From Pedobacter schmidteae (GTDB lineage: Bacteria > Bacteroidota > Bacteroidia > Sphingobacteriales > Sphingobacteriaceae), in assembly GCA_945906015.1 (NCBI GenBank), contig CAMDQV010000066.1:1-9071 (forward strand): a stretch of DNA of 9,071 nt, read 5' to 3'. Position 1 is the first letter of the stretch, and each line of letters begins with the position of its first letter. The translations under genes and the position numbers were made by a program. The notes below the pieces were generated by a model. The model did no database searches and was not told where the DNA came from. It worked only from the letters and a program-made list of their open reading frames with translations. Shown in pieces: positions 1 through 7,263 of the stretch.

Positions 1-326
1 CATTGTTAATAGTACAAGTGTTATTGAAATATTCACAAAAAAACAAAAAAAATACTGAAATCTACAATAGTAAGGGGATAATATTACAATTTTTTAATGC
101 AACTATGTCGTTTGATGCAAAGTATGATAATCTCTAATTGCAATAATTAGCCATTTTAATATCGTATTATTTGATTTTCAAACCTAGTCATGATTTATAA
201 TAGACGTTAAATCAAAGCCGCTAAGGCGGCCAATATTTAATTTAAATAATATGCATATACCTTATTATCTTGCAATTGCTAAAACATGAAAAGCAGGGCA
301 TCAACTAAAAATATCAATGCAATACC
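1..326. other. Gene-free leader upstream of the permease
   Basis: I see no credible gene in this stretch on either strand; the longest ATG-started frames are under about 20 codons and show no conserved character. It is very AT-rich, with A-tracts near 37-52. It holds two small perfect hairpins: CTAATT/AATTAG at 134-150, and GCCGC/GCGGC with a TAAG loop at 217-230. I could not place a convincing Bacteroidota promoter (TTG followed by TAnnTTTG); the nearest approximation is TTATCTTG around 265-272, about 55 bases before the permease start, with no matching TTG box. The upstream neighbouring gene lies outside the window. Confidence 0.6.
217..230. other. Short GC-rich hairpin (5-bp stem, TAAG loop)
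   Basis: GCCGC at 217-221 pairs perfectly with GCGGC at 226-230 around a four-base loop, TAAG. This is the only GC-rich patch in the AT-rich leader. Read on the plus strand it is followed by AT-rich sequence but not a T-run; read on the minus strand it is followed by TTTGATTT. It could be a weak terminator for a gene outside the window or an element in the permease leader. The stem is short, so chance is a real possibility. Confidence 0.3.
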
Positions 327-1727
327 ATGAATGATCAAATAAAACCAGAAGCATCACTAAAAAGAACATTAGGACTTTTTGCGAGCACATTAATGGTAGT
401 GGGCATAGTTATAGGGAGTGGGGTATTTAAAAAGATAGTTCCAATGTCTCAAACCGGCTTGGGTGAGACCGCAATCTTGATGGCATGGATTCTTGCCGGA
501 GTGATTAGTTTATTTGCAGCATTCACAGTTAGTGCTTTAGCTTCACTTACCGAAGAGTCAGGTGGCTTATATGAATACTTCCGATTATCTTATGGAGATT
601 TCCTGGCCTTTATTTCTGGCTGGGCAGATTTTATAATTATTAGTCCCGCAGCCACTGCGGCTTTGGCTTTTCTCTTTGGCGAAATCATTAATTCCTTTAT
701 TCCTCTTTACAATCCATTAGATCAATGGAAAGATCTTTCCATTGGTGGTTTCATTTTCCCTTTTGCAAATTCAGGTGTAAAATTAGTTGGTATTTCCGCA
801 ATTGTTATTCTAACAGGTATTAACACGTTAGGGTCGCGCGAAAGCGGGATATTCAATTCTATTATAACTACAGCAAAAATTTTAGGAATATCAGTTCTTA
901 TTAGTGTAGGATTAGCCTATTCAGGCCAGGTGGTAGAAAGCAGCAGCACGTTAATAAGTTCAATAAAAGTGCCAGAAGGAATGTTATTCTTCAGTGCTTT
1001 TTTTGCAGCTATGTTAAGTGCTTTTTGGGCTTATAATGGCTGGGAAACTGCCACAAACATCTCAGGAGAGATAGTTAACCCGAAGCGGAATCTTCCATTA
1101 GCTCTAACAATTGGCTTATCGACAGTAGCACTAATCTACACGCTTCTTAATTATAGCTATTTTAATGTGCTTAATCTGGAGCAGATCAGGGCCATTCATT
1201 CAAATGAAATAGGTGCATTCATTGTAGCTGAAACATTATTGGGTAATTTTGGCAAAATCTTGCTTATTGTATTGCTTGTTATTTGTGTATTTGGAGCCCT
1301 GAACAGTACTATCGTTACTTCTCCACGCAAGTTCTACCGCATGGCGCAGCAAGGATATCTGTTTAGCCATTTACAAAAAGTACATCCTAGATTCAGAACT
1401 CCTCATATTTCATTAACCTACATGATGATAATTGGCTGTATTATGCTGATATCCGGATCATTTGACATGCTCACCAATATGGTTATTTTTCTGAATTTCG
1501 TACTTTATGGATTTTTAGCTTTTGCAGTTTTAAGGTTAAAAAGAATGGGGAAAATTCAGGTTAAAGTTATTGGATATCCATTGGTCCCAATGGTATTACT
1601 CCTTTTTTCCATTGCCTTAACATTCAATACTATTTGGGTTCAGCCACAGCAGTCTTTGGTTGGAATTATACTTGTTCTAAGTGGTGTACCCGTTTTCTAT
1701 TACTTCAAAAAGAAGAAGAAGGTTTAA
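327..1727 (+). CDS. APC-superfamily amino-acid permease (SteT/LAT-like)
   Basis: This 466-residue inner-membrane protein is predicted to move amino acids by exchange or proton/sodium-coupled transport; the substrate cannot be read from sequence. The first helix carries the broken-helix motif of the APC fold, GxxIGSGVF at residues 26-34, which in this family contacts the amino and carboxyl groups of the substrate. Helix 6 carries FWAYNGWE at 233-240, followed by a NPKRNLPLA loop, the classical APC signature. PRKFYRMA at about 333-340 and the following VHPRFRTP resemble the Bacillus SteT serine/threonine exchanger as I remember it. Length and roughly 12 hydrophobic segments are normal for the family. 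The C-terminus ends in a lysine cluster (KKKKK), suiting a cytoplasmic tail. The ATG at 327 is the first suitable start, giving a short hydrophilic N-terminus before helix 1. It stands alone: the next gene begins 228 bases downstream. Confidence 0.9.
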   Translation: MNDQIKPEASLKRTLGLFASTLMVVGIVIGSGVFKKIVPMSQTGLGETAILMAWILAGVISLFAAFTVSALASLTEESGGLYEYFRLSYGDFLAFISGWADFIIISPAATAALAFLFGEIINSFIPLYNPLDQWKDLSIGGFIFPFANSGVKLVGISAIVILTGINTLGSRESGIFNSIITTAKILGISVLISVGLAYSGQVVESSSTLISSIKVPEGMLFFSAFFAAMLSAFWAYNGWETATNISGEIVNPKRNLPLALTIGLSTVALIYTLLNYSYFNVLNLEQIRAIHSNEIGAFIVAETLLGNFGKILLIVLLVICVFGALNSTIVTSPRKFYRMAQQGYLFSHLQKVHPRFRTPHISLTYMMIIGCIMLISGSFDMLTNMVIFLNFVLYGFLAFAVLRLKRMGKIQVKVIGYPLVPMVLLLFSIALTFNTIWVQPQQSLVGIILVLSGVPVFYYFKKKKKV

Positions 1728-1822
1728 TACTTTATAAACAAAAAACATGCGCTAGGCAAATAAACCCTCAGCATTTATTCATACTAGTGTAAATTAAGCA
1801 AGACATAATTTGTTTTAGATTT

Positions 1823-1851
1823 TTGATTTAAACATATTATTGTAATATTTA
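1823..1851 (+). promoter_or_regulatory. Possible Bacteroidota-type promoter for the methyltransferase unit
   Basis: TTG at 1823-1825 is followed after 18 bases by AATATTTA at 1844-1851, an imperfect match to the phylum's TAnnTTTG -7 box. It would leave a leader of nearly 100 bases before the ATG at 1956. In such AT-rich DNA this match may be chance; the main support is its place in a 228-base gap before a two-gene unit. Confidence 0.2.
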
Positions 1852-1955
1852 CGTTGCAATAAACTTTTTATTTTTTCATAAATAAAAGAATTTCTGAGCA
1901 AAATTTATTTTGAACTACATTAGTTTACTGTCTACCCGCCAGAAACAATACCAGT

Positions 1956-2717
1956 ATGGACATCAATTATTACAAAGAATATGCAACATTAGAACGTCAA
2001 CACTGGTGGTTCAAAGTAAGAGGAAAAATCATAAGCAGACTGATTTCAGCAAGTATCCAGAATAAGGAAAATAAACGCTTGACTATTTTAAACATTGGGG
2101 CTGCCACTGGCAAAACCAGTGAATTACTCTCAAAGTTTGGGACAGTCACTTCGCTAGAGTATGATCAGGATTGCTGCAATTATGCCAACCAAAAGTTTAA
2201 TTTGACTATCATCCATGGTTCTATCTTAGACTTGCCATTCAAAGATGAAGAGTTTGATCTTGTTTGTGCTTTTGATGTGATTGAACATGTTGAAGATGAT
2301 TTATCAGGTGTTCATGAAATGAAAAGGGTTTGTAAAAGAGATGGTCAAATTATACTAACGGTCCCTGCATATATGTTTTTGTGGAGCCATCATGATGTAG
2401 TGAACCATCACTTTAGACGATATACACTTAAAAGTTTAAAAGAGTTAGTTAAAAAATCTGATTTACTTCCCGTAAGAGCCACTTTCTTTAATACGATATT
2501 GTTTATACCCATCGCTACTTTTAGATTGTTGAGTAAATTGATGCCTGATAAGATCATCAGAAAAGGAGCAGGCTCAGACGCCACTCTGCATACGTACGAT
2601 GGTTTAATCAGCCGCATTTTATACCGCATATTTAGTTGTGAATTAAGCTTGCTCAAATTATTTAATCTGCCCTTTGGCGTATCCATCTTTGTTTCGCTAT
2701 CAAAAAATAATTCATGA
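1956..2717 (+). CDS. Class I SAM-dependent methyltransferase (Methyltransf_11-like)
   Basis: This 253-residue soluble or membrane-associated enzyme is predicted to transfer a methyl group from S-adenosylmethionine. The glycine-rich SAM-binding loop (motif I) is ILNIGAATG at 44-52. The acidic residue ending strand 2 is E68 in SLEYD, GSILDLPF at 88-95 fits motif II, and FDLVCAFDVIEHV at 100-112 is the strand-4 motif typical of Methyltransf_11. An N-terminal HWWFKVR stretch (16-22) recurs in methyltransferases of surface-polysaccharide clusters. The C-terminal third is hydrophobic and basic, suggesting membrane contact. The stop codon overlaps the next gene's start (ATGA), so the two are almost certainly co-translated; the neighbour, a lipid-linked sugar transferase, suggests the acceptor is a glycan or its lipid carrier. 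The acceptor itself is inference. The fold is certain, the substrate unknown. Confidence 0.88.
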   Translation: MDINYYKEYATLERQHWWFKVRGKIISRLISASIQNKENKRLTILNIGAATGKTSELLSKFGTVTSLEYDQDCCNYANQKFNLTIIHGSILDLPFKDEEFDLVCAFDVIEHVEDDLSGVHEMKRVCKRDGQIILTVPAYMFLWSHHDVVNHHFRRYTLKSLKELVKKSDLLPVRATFFNTILFIPIATFRLLSKLMPDKIIRKGAGSDATLHTYDGLISRILYRIFSCELSLLKLFNLPFGVSIFVSLSKNNS

Positions 2718-3898
2718 TGCTCAAGTCCATAAATATTTTTTTTTCGGAAACGATTTTTAAAAAGAAGGTTTATATTTTTTCATTATGGTATCTAATCAGT
2801 GCGCTAGCATTGATAAAAATCTTAAAGAATGGTAACTATAACAATTTCCTTATTTTCAAATTCACTTTTTTCAGTCTGCTAGATCAGAAGAATTTATTTT
2901 TACCACAGCCTGAAAATTTTCAGCATTATAATTTATACGGTCCAATTTTTAGTGTTCTGATTGCCCCTTTTGCGATACTTCCAAACTGGCTGGGTCATAC
3001 CCTATGGACTTTTTTTAACTCGTTCATCCTTTTGTATGCAATAAGGAAACTGCCCTTATCTTCTGGCGCAACCTTGGCAATTTTACTAATTGCGGCGCAT
3101 GAAAACTTAACATCCATTCTCAGCTCCCAGTTTAATCCATCCATGACAGCAATTATTTTGCTTACCTATACCTTTATTGATCAAAAAAAGGATTTTTGGG
3201 CAGCTTTAATGATTGTCTTAGGCACATTCATCAAGCTTTATGGGATAGTTGGATTAGCTTTCTTTTTATTCTCGAAAAATAAATTAATGCTTCTGTCTGG
3301 TCTTATTTTTTGGAGCGCTATTGCATTTTCTATTCCCATGCTATTTTCATCACCTGCTTATATCCTTCAAACCTATAAAGATTGGTTTGAGGCCATTACA
3401 GCGAAAAATAAGATGAATACCACATTAATTACTGATCAGGATCTTTGTTTAATGGGAATGGTGCGAAGAATATCAGGAAATCATTCTATTCCAAACTGGC
3501 CATTTTTGGGAGCTGGTATTATTTTATTTGCCCTTCCTTATTTGCGGATTAGTCAGTATAAAGAGCCGGCATTTCGATTATTAATCTTGGCAAGCACCTT
3601 ACTATTTACTGTTATATTCAGTACTAGTTCAGAATCACCAACTTACATAATTGCTTTTGCAGGTGTAGCCATTTGGTTTGTAACTCAAGAACGACCCTTT
3701 AAAACCTGGCAAGTAGTTCTTTTTGTTTTTGCCATGGCATTAACCAGTTTTTCGCCCTCTGATTTATTTCCCAAATTTATCCGGAATGAATTTATTAAAC
3801 CGTATTCATTAAAGGCGCTTCCATGCGTGCTCATCTGGTTTGCAATCAGTTATCAGTTGTTGACGTTAGATTTTAGAAACAAGGCCCAGGTCAAATGA
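2714..3898 (+). CDS. GT87/DUF2029-type polytopic glycosyltransferase
   Basis: This 394-residue integral membrane protein has about nine to ten hydrophobic segments. It resembles the GT87/DUF2029 family, GT-C-fold enzymes that in characterised members move mannose from polyprenyl-phosphomannose onto glycolipids outside the inner membrane. Visible family features are NNFLIF at 43-48 followed by D57 in the first external loop, HYNLYGP at 71-77 before the second helix, QFNP at 139-142, and TFIKLYG at 171-177, which corresponds to the K-x-Y-P/G element of the family. A loop with DQDLCLMGMVRRISG near 241-255 also fits. The start ATG at 2714 overlaps the methyltransferase stop; a second ATG follows directly at 2717. 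The sugar, acceptor and direct partner are not readable. A non-enzymatic membrane role or a different GT-C family is less likely but possible. Confidence 0.72.
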   Translation: MMLKSINIFFSETIFKKKVYIFSLWYLISALALIKILKNGNYNNFLIFKFTFFSLLDQKNLFLPQPENFQHYNLYGPIFSVLIAPFAILPNWLGHTLWTFFNSFILLYAIRKLPLSSGATLAILLIAAHENLTSILSSQFNPSMTAIILLTYTFIDQKKDFWAALMIVLGTFIKLYGIVGLAFFLFSKNKLMLLSGLIFWSAIAFSIPMLFSSPAYILQTYKDWFEAITAKNKMNTTLITDQDLCLMGMVRRISGNHSIPNWPFLGAGIILFALPYLRISQYKEPAFRLLILASTLLFTVIFSTSSESPTYIIAFAGVAIWFVTQERPFKTWQVVLFVFAMALTSFSPSDLFPKFIRNEFIKPYSLKALPCVLIWFAISYQLLTLDFRNKAQVK

Positions 3899-4032
3899 TG
3901 ATTTAGCTTAAGAGTTAATTTCACGATTACAAACTAAGTTCATTACATTCAAATCAATAAAACCGATTGCAAAATCATAAATATGCCTTTTATTATCTCT
4001 ATTTTTCCGAAAAATAAAACGCAAAATTGATC

Positions 4033-5325
4033 ATGATGAATCGCCTTCTCACCCTGCTTCTTGTATTTACATTTCTGGAAACTGCACTTTTTGCACAAAA
4101 ACCTATACAAAAGCCTATCAAATCACTTAATGAGGCTGAATTGCCCCAGGGTACCGGAACTATAGCCATAGTGAATGTCCTTCTGATTGATGGAAATGGC
4201 GGACAAGCAATTTCAAATGCTTCGGTATTGGTTAAAGGGAATAAAATTATCGCAGCCGGACCATCAAAAAGCATTCAGGTACCTCAGGGTACTGAAATTA
4301 TTCAAGGTAAGGGGATGTCGCTTTTACCGGGCCTTATTGATTCACATTTCCATATCGACGGAGCTGAAGACCTGCCCTCAACCTTTCTACAAAATGGGAT
4401 TACTTCAATTCGTGATCCAGGACTATGGATTGAAATGTATGATCAGGTACGAAAATCAAGTAAACAAAAGCCAAGACTCTTTTTAAGTGGCCCGCATCTT
4501 GATGGTTCACCTCCTGCATATCCCAATGATGCCTATGTGGTTCGGGATGAAGCAGAAGCAATAAGACAAGTAAACGAAGTTGTAGACCAGGGTTCAACCG
4601 TAATCAAAATATATTTCAGAACCCCACCGGGACTGATCAAAGCAATCACTGATGCCGCACATAAGCGTGGGATTCCAGTTACCGGGCATCTGGAAATTAC
4701 TGAAGCAAAACATGCCATTGAAGCCGGTCTAGACGGGATTGAACATATTACATCATTCGGATTATCCCTAACTCCAAAACGTGAAGCCGAAAAATATCGT
4801 CAAAGCATGCTGGCTGATAATAATTACCGGAAACAAGGACGTTATGAAGCTTGGGCAGCAATTGACTTAAACTCTGCAGCAGCAGATAGTCTAACCCGAT
4901 TTCTGGTCAAAAAAAGGACATTTGTTAGTCCGACCCTGGCAATTTTTGAATATCAACCTGGAAAGGGAGCTATTGACAGCATTAAGCTTAAAGGATTCGA
5001 TCAAATGATGAAACTTACATCAAAACTTCAAAAAGGCGGCGTAAATATTGTCGTTGGTTCACATGGCATGGTTCCATATGCCGAAAAAGGCTGGGCATAT
5101 CAACGGGAGATGGAACTTTTCGTAGAAAGTGGAATGTCAAACTCAGCGGTTATACATGCCGCCACAATGGTAAATGCACGCTTTTTCAGGATTGAAAAGG
5201 AATTAGGCAGCATCGAGAAGGGGAAGCTTGCAGATATGATACTGGTTAGAGGTAATCCTCTGGAGGATATTAAAGTGATGAGGAATATTGAGAGAGTGAT
5301 GATCAACGGGGTATTTGTCAGATAA
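4033..5325 (+). CDS. Exported metal-dependent amidohydrolase (imidazolonepropionase-like)
   Basis: This 430-residue amidohydrolase-superfamily enzyme would hydrolyse an amide, peptide or cyclic imide bond; the substrate is unknown. A signal peptide (residues 1-21, ending LFA before Q22) sends it to the periplasm. The N-terminal beta-sandwich begins near IAIVNVLLIDG, followed by PGLIDSHFHID with metal ligands H105 and H107, K192 in VIKIY (the bridging carbamylated lysine position), H219 in GHLEIT, and H238 in GIEHIT. The C-terminal GSIEKGKLADMILVRGNPL segment is diagnostic of the family. Where many relatives have G-T/S-D, the catalytic Asp, this protein reads GSHG, with H344. Three start codons lie close together, TTG 4027, ATG 4033 and ATG 4036; I chose 4033 because it is an ATG and gives a normal signal peptide. 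It may be co-transcribed with the porin 89 bases downstream. Confidence 0.87.
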   Translation: MMNRLLTLLLVFTFLETALFAQKPIQKPIKSLNEAELPQGTGTIAIVNVLLIDGNGGQAISNASVLVKGNKIIAAGPSKSIQVPQGTEIIQGKGMSLLPGLIDSHFHIDGAEDLPSTFLQNGITSIRDPGLWIEMYDQVRKSSKQKPRLFLSGPHLDGSPPAYPNDAYVVRDEAEAIRQVNEVVDQGSTVIKIYFRTPPGLIKAITDAAHKRGIPVTGHLEITEAKHAIEAGLDGIEHITSFGLSLTPKREAEKYRQSMLADNNYRKQGRYEAWAAIDLNSAAADSLTRFLVKKRTFVSPTLAIFEYQPGKGAIDSIKLKGFDQMMKLTSKLQKGGVNIVVGSHGMVPYAEKGWAYQREMELFVESGMSNSAVIHAATMVNARFFRIEKELGSIEKGKLADMILVRGNPLEDIKVMRNIERVMINGVFVR

Positions 5326-5414
5326 ATTTATTCGTTGGTATTGTAAAACTCATTCAAAAACCGGTTAATAAAGCATAGAAAAGCTCGTATCCAGATTAAA
5401 ATGATTTAAGTCAA

Positions 5415-6473
5415 TTGAAAAAAATATTACTATTTGTATTAGTCATCCAGTCTATAAGCGTATACGCCCAGAATGATTCATTGAAAAATCTAACTTTTAA
5501 TGCTTATGCTGAATTATATTATAGCTATGATTTTGCAAAACCTGCAAATCATAAAAAACCAGATTTTATATACAATCATAAAAAGCATAATGAGATCAAT
5601 GCAAACCTCATTTTGTTAAAAACAAATTACTCGGACACAAATATCAGGGCAAATTTGGGCTTAATGGTAGGGAACTATTCCAGGTATAACCTCAGTGCAG
5701 AGCCGCCCTTGGTACGACATCTGTTTGAAGCGAATATGGGTATCAAATTATCAAAAGAGCAAAATCTTTGGCTGGATGCAGGAATTCTACCTTCCCATAT
5801 CGGATTTGAAAGTGCGATAAGCGCCGATTGCTGGAACTTAACACGAAGTATTCTGGCTGAAAATTCTCCCTATTATGAGACAGGAATTAAACTAGGCTAT
5901 TCAACTAAAAATGGAAACCTTAATATGGCATTTTTAGTTTTAAATGGATGGCAAAGGATGAAAAAACTAAATTTAATCCAAAAACCTTCGTTTGGAATTC
6001 AGGTTAATTATAAACCTTCCGAAAAGTTATCATTGAATTACAGCAACTTCACTGGAACAGACATTCAAAACAACTTTAATGCCTTAAGAACCTTTCATAA
6101 TCTATACATGCAATTTGCGATGAGTAAAAAACTGGGTATGATTGCGGGCTTTGATATAGGCACCGACAAGTACAACAGTATTGACTATGGAACCTGGTAT
6201 TCACCTGTATTGATTATGAGATATTCGGTCAGCAACCAAATCAAACTGGCAATTAGGGGAGAATATTACAATGATAAAAACCGGATCATCATCCCAACAA
6301 ATAACCTCAATGGCCTAAGAGTATCAGGTATTTCAAGCAATTTCGACTATCAAATAAGTAAAAAACTTCAATTTAGGATTGAAGGTAAGGCCTACATTGC
6401 AGCTGAAAGGGAGTTTAGTAATAATTCGAATAAAAACTATTCACTCACCACAAATTTGACTATTAAATTTTAA
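5415..6473 (+). CDS. Outer-membrane beta-barrel porin (BBP2/OmpL-like)
   Basis: This 352-residue protein is predicted to form an outer-membrane channel. The start is a TTG: the in-frame stop at 5397-5399 lies just upstream, no ATG occurs in between, and TTG gives an ideal signal peptide (MKK, hydrophobic core, cleavage at YA18-Q19). The mature part has no hydrophobic helices but many alternating aromatic/polar strands, such as FNAYAELYYSYDF near 28-40, and ends with LTTNLTIKF, a terminal aromatic strand typical of barrels inserted by the BAM machinery. The middle segment, LWLDAGILPSHIGFES around 118-133 and the following SPYYETGIKLGY, matches what I recall of the Bacteroidota putative porin family BBP2 (formerly DUF1597). 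No TonB-dependent plug is present. The solute is unknown; passage of small molecules for the neighbouring amidohydrolase is a guess. Confidence 0.8.
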   Translation: MKKILLFVLVIQSISVYAQNDSLKNLTFNAYAELYYSYDFAKPANHKKPDFIYNHKKHNEINANLILLKTNYSDTNIRANLGLMVGNYSRYNLSAEPPLVRHLFEANMGIKLSKEQNLWLDAGILPSHIGFESAISADCWNLTRSILAENSPYYETGIKLGYSTKNGNLNMAFLVLNGWQRMKKLNLIQKPSFGIQVNYKPSEKLSLNYSNFTGTDIQNNFNALRTFHNLYMQFAMSKKLGMIAGFDIGTDKYNSIDYGTWYSPVLIMRYSVSNQIKLAIRGEYYNDKNRIIIPTNNLNGLRVSGISSNFDYQISKKLQFRIEGKAYIAAEREFSNNSNKNYSLTTNLTIKF

Positions 6474-6481
6474 TCATACTT

Positions 6482-6515
6482 CCCACCACCACCACCACCC
6501 ACCCCCAAAAAAAAA
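6482..6515. repeat. C-rich (CCA)n tract followed by A9
   Basis: Eight bases after the porin stop lies a low-complexity tract with C-runs of 3, 2, 2, 2, 2, 3 and 5, each separated by a single A, ending in nine A residues at 6507-6515. The minus strand is therefore a G-rich run (GGGGG, GGG, four GG, GGG), a possible two- or three-tier G-quadruplex. It is sharply unlike the surrounding AT-rich DNA. Such short repeats change length easily by slippage; here it lies between genes, so any effect would be on expression, not reading frame, unless the upstream TTG start of the next gene is used. Confidence 0.75.
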
Positions 6516-6598
6516 TTATAAGGAGTCGTAATTATTTGATTATCAATGATTTTATACTTACCTTCTATCATATTTTATTTAACCTAACCCAAAATATC

Positions 6599-7093
6599 AT
6601 GAAAATGAAAACGCAATTAATCGCATTTTTTGCGATGGCAATCTTCTTTTTGGCATCCTGTAATAACAGTTCGAAAGCTCCGATAGCTGCTTTGAATATG
6701 GATTCTGTGAAAGTTGAAATTCAGAAATTGGAGGATGCATATGCAGCAGGAGATAAAGCGAAAGATGCTGATGCTATCGTTGCCTATTATAGTGATGATG
6801 CAATAAGCTATCATGCTAATGAAGAACCAAGTGTTGGGAAAGCGGCAATCAAGGAAAGAATTGCTGGCCGTATCAGTAAAGAAACTCCTGGTCAGCTATA
6901 TGCGTATACGGTTGTTGATATTTTTGCCGAGGCTAAACAAGCTGTTGAAGTTGGCACCTATTCAACTACTGATTCTGCTGGCAAAGAGGTTGATAAAGGA
7001 CATTATATGGCAGTGTTCGAAAAACGCGATGGTAAATACATATGTATTCGTGATATGAGTGTGAGCTCAATGCCGGTTAAAGCCAGTATGTAA
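6599..7093 (+). CDS. NTF2-like (SnoaL/DUF4440-type) lipoprotein
   Basis: This 164-residue envelope lipoprotein has a short signal peptide ending in the lipobox L18-A19-S20-C21; C21 would be acylated by Lgt and cleaved by LspA. The residues after the cysteine (NNSSK) lack the acidic cluster reported as a surface-export signal in some Bacteroidota, so periplasmic anchoring is more likely. The mature domain is a cone-shaped NTF2-like fold: a long first helix with DAYAAGDKAKDADAIVAYYSDDAISY (in part), then GKAAIKERI, then strands ending in HYMAVFEKRDGKYICIRDMSVS. Such domains bind small ligands or catalyse isomerase or cyclase-type reactions, and many have no known activity. I chose ATG 6599; an in-frame TTG at 6536, preceded by AAGGAG at 6520-6525, would add 21 residues ahead of the signal peptide. 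A strong terminator follows. Confidence 0.82.
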   Translation: MKMKTQLIAFFAMAIFFLASCNNSSKAPIAALNMDSVKVEIQKLEDAYAAGDKAKDADAIVAYYSDDAISYHANEEPSVGKAAIKERIAGRISKETPGQLYAYTVVDIFAEAKQAVEVGTYSTTDSAGKEVDKGHYMAVFEKRDGKYICIRDMSVSSMPVKASM

Positions 7094-7133
7094 ATAGGAA
7101 ATTTTATTTAGAAGCCTATGCCTTTTAAAAAGT

Positions 7134-7170
7134 AAAAATGGAGTCAGCATTCAGCTGACTCGATTTTTTT
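7134..7170 (+). terminator. Strong rho-independent terminator
   Basis: GAGTCAGC at 7141-7148 pairs perfectly with GCTGACTC at 7154-7161 around an ATTCA loop, followed after GA by seven T residues (7164-7170). The stem is extended by AAAAAT (7134-7139) pairing with ATTTTT beyond a single G-G mismatch, so it may work in both directions. It lies 40 bases after the lipoprotein stop and separates the two NTF2-like genes into different transcripts. Confidence 0.92.
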
Positions 7171-7206
7171 GGCAGGTACAAAAGCATGCTAATTACAATT
7201 AGCACC

Positions 7207-7240
7207 TTGATAATTTCCAAGTAACAATGGTCTAATTTTA
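7207..7240 (+). promoter_or_regulatory. Candidate Bacteroidota promoter for the second NTF2-like gene
   Basis: TTG at 7207-7209 and TAATTTTA at 7233-7240 are spaced by 23 bases, and the second box matches TAnnTTTG except for the last base. It lies between a strong terminator and the ATG at 7264, where a fresh promoter is needed, and would give a leader of under 20 bases. Confidence 0.4.
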
Positions 7241-7263
7241 TAGTCCTAAGAAAAACAAACACG

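Noticed and set aside
2408..2686. Open frame of 92 codons on the minus strand inside the methyltransferase gene
   Set aside because: It lies wholly within a well-supported gene, has no recognisable domain, and its residue content looks like a shadow of the plus-strand codons.
3999..4274. Open frame of 91 codons on the minus strand across the amidohydrolase start
   Set aside because: It is antisense to the signal peptide and first beta-strands of a clear gene and has no recognisable motif.
5359..5366. AACCGGTT palindrome downstream of the amidohydrolase
   Set aside because: An isolated 8-base palindrome with no T-run or second copy; expected by chance.
6536..6598. N-terminal extension of the lipoprotein from TTG 6536
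   Set aside because: It would place 21 residues before a standard lipoprotein signal peptide. The ATG at 6599 gives the normal n-region and correct lipobox distance, so it was kept only as an alternative.
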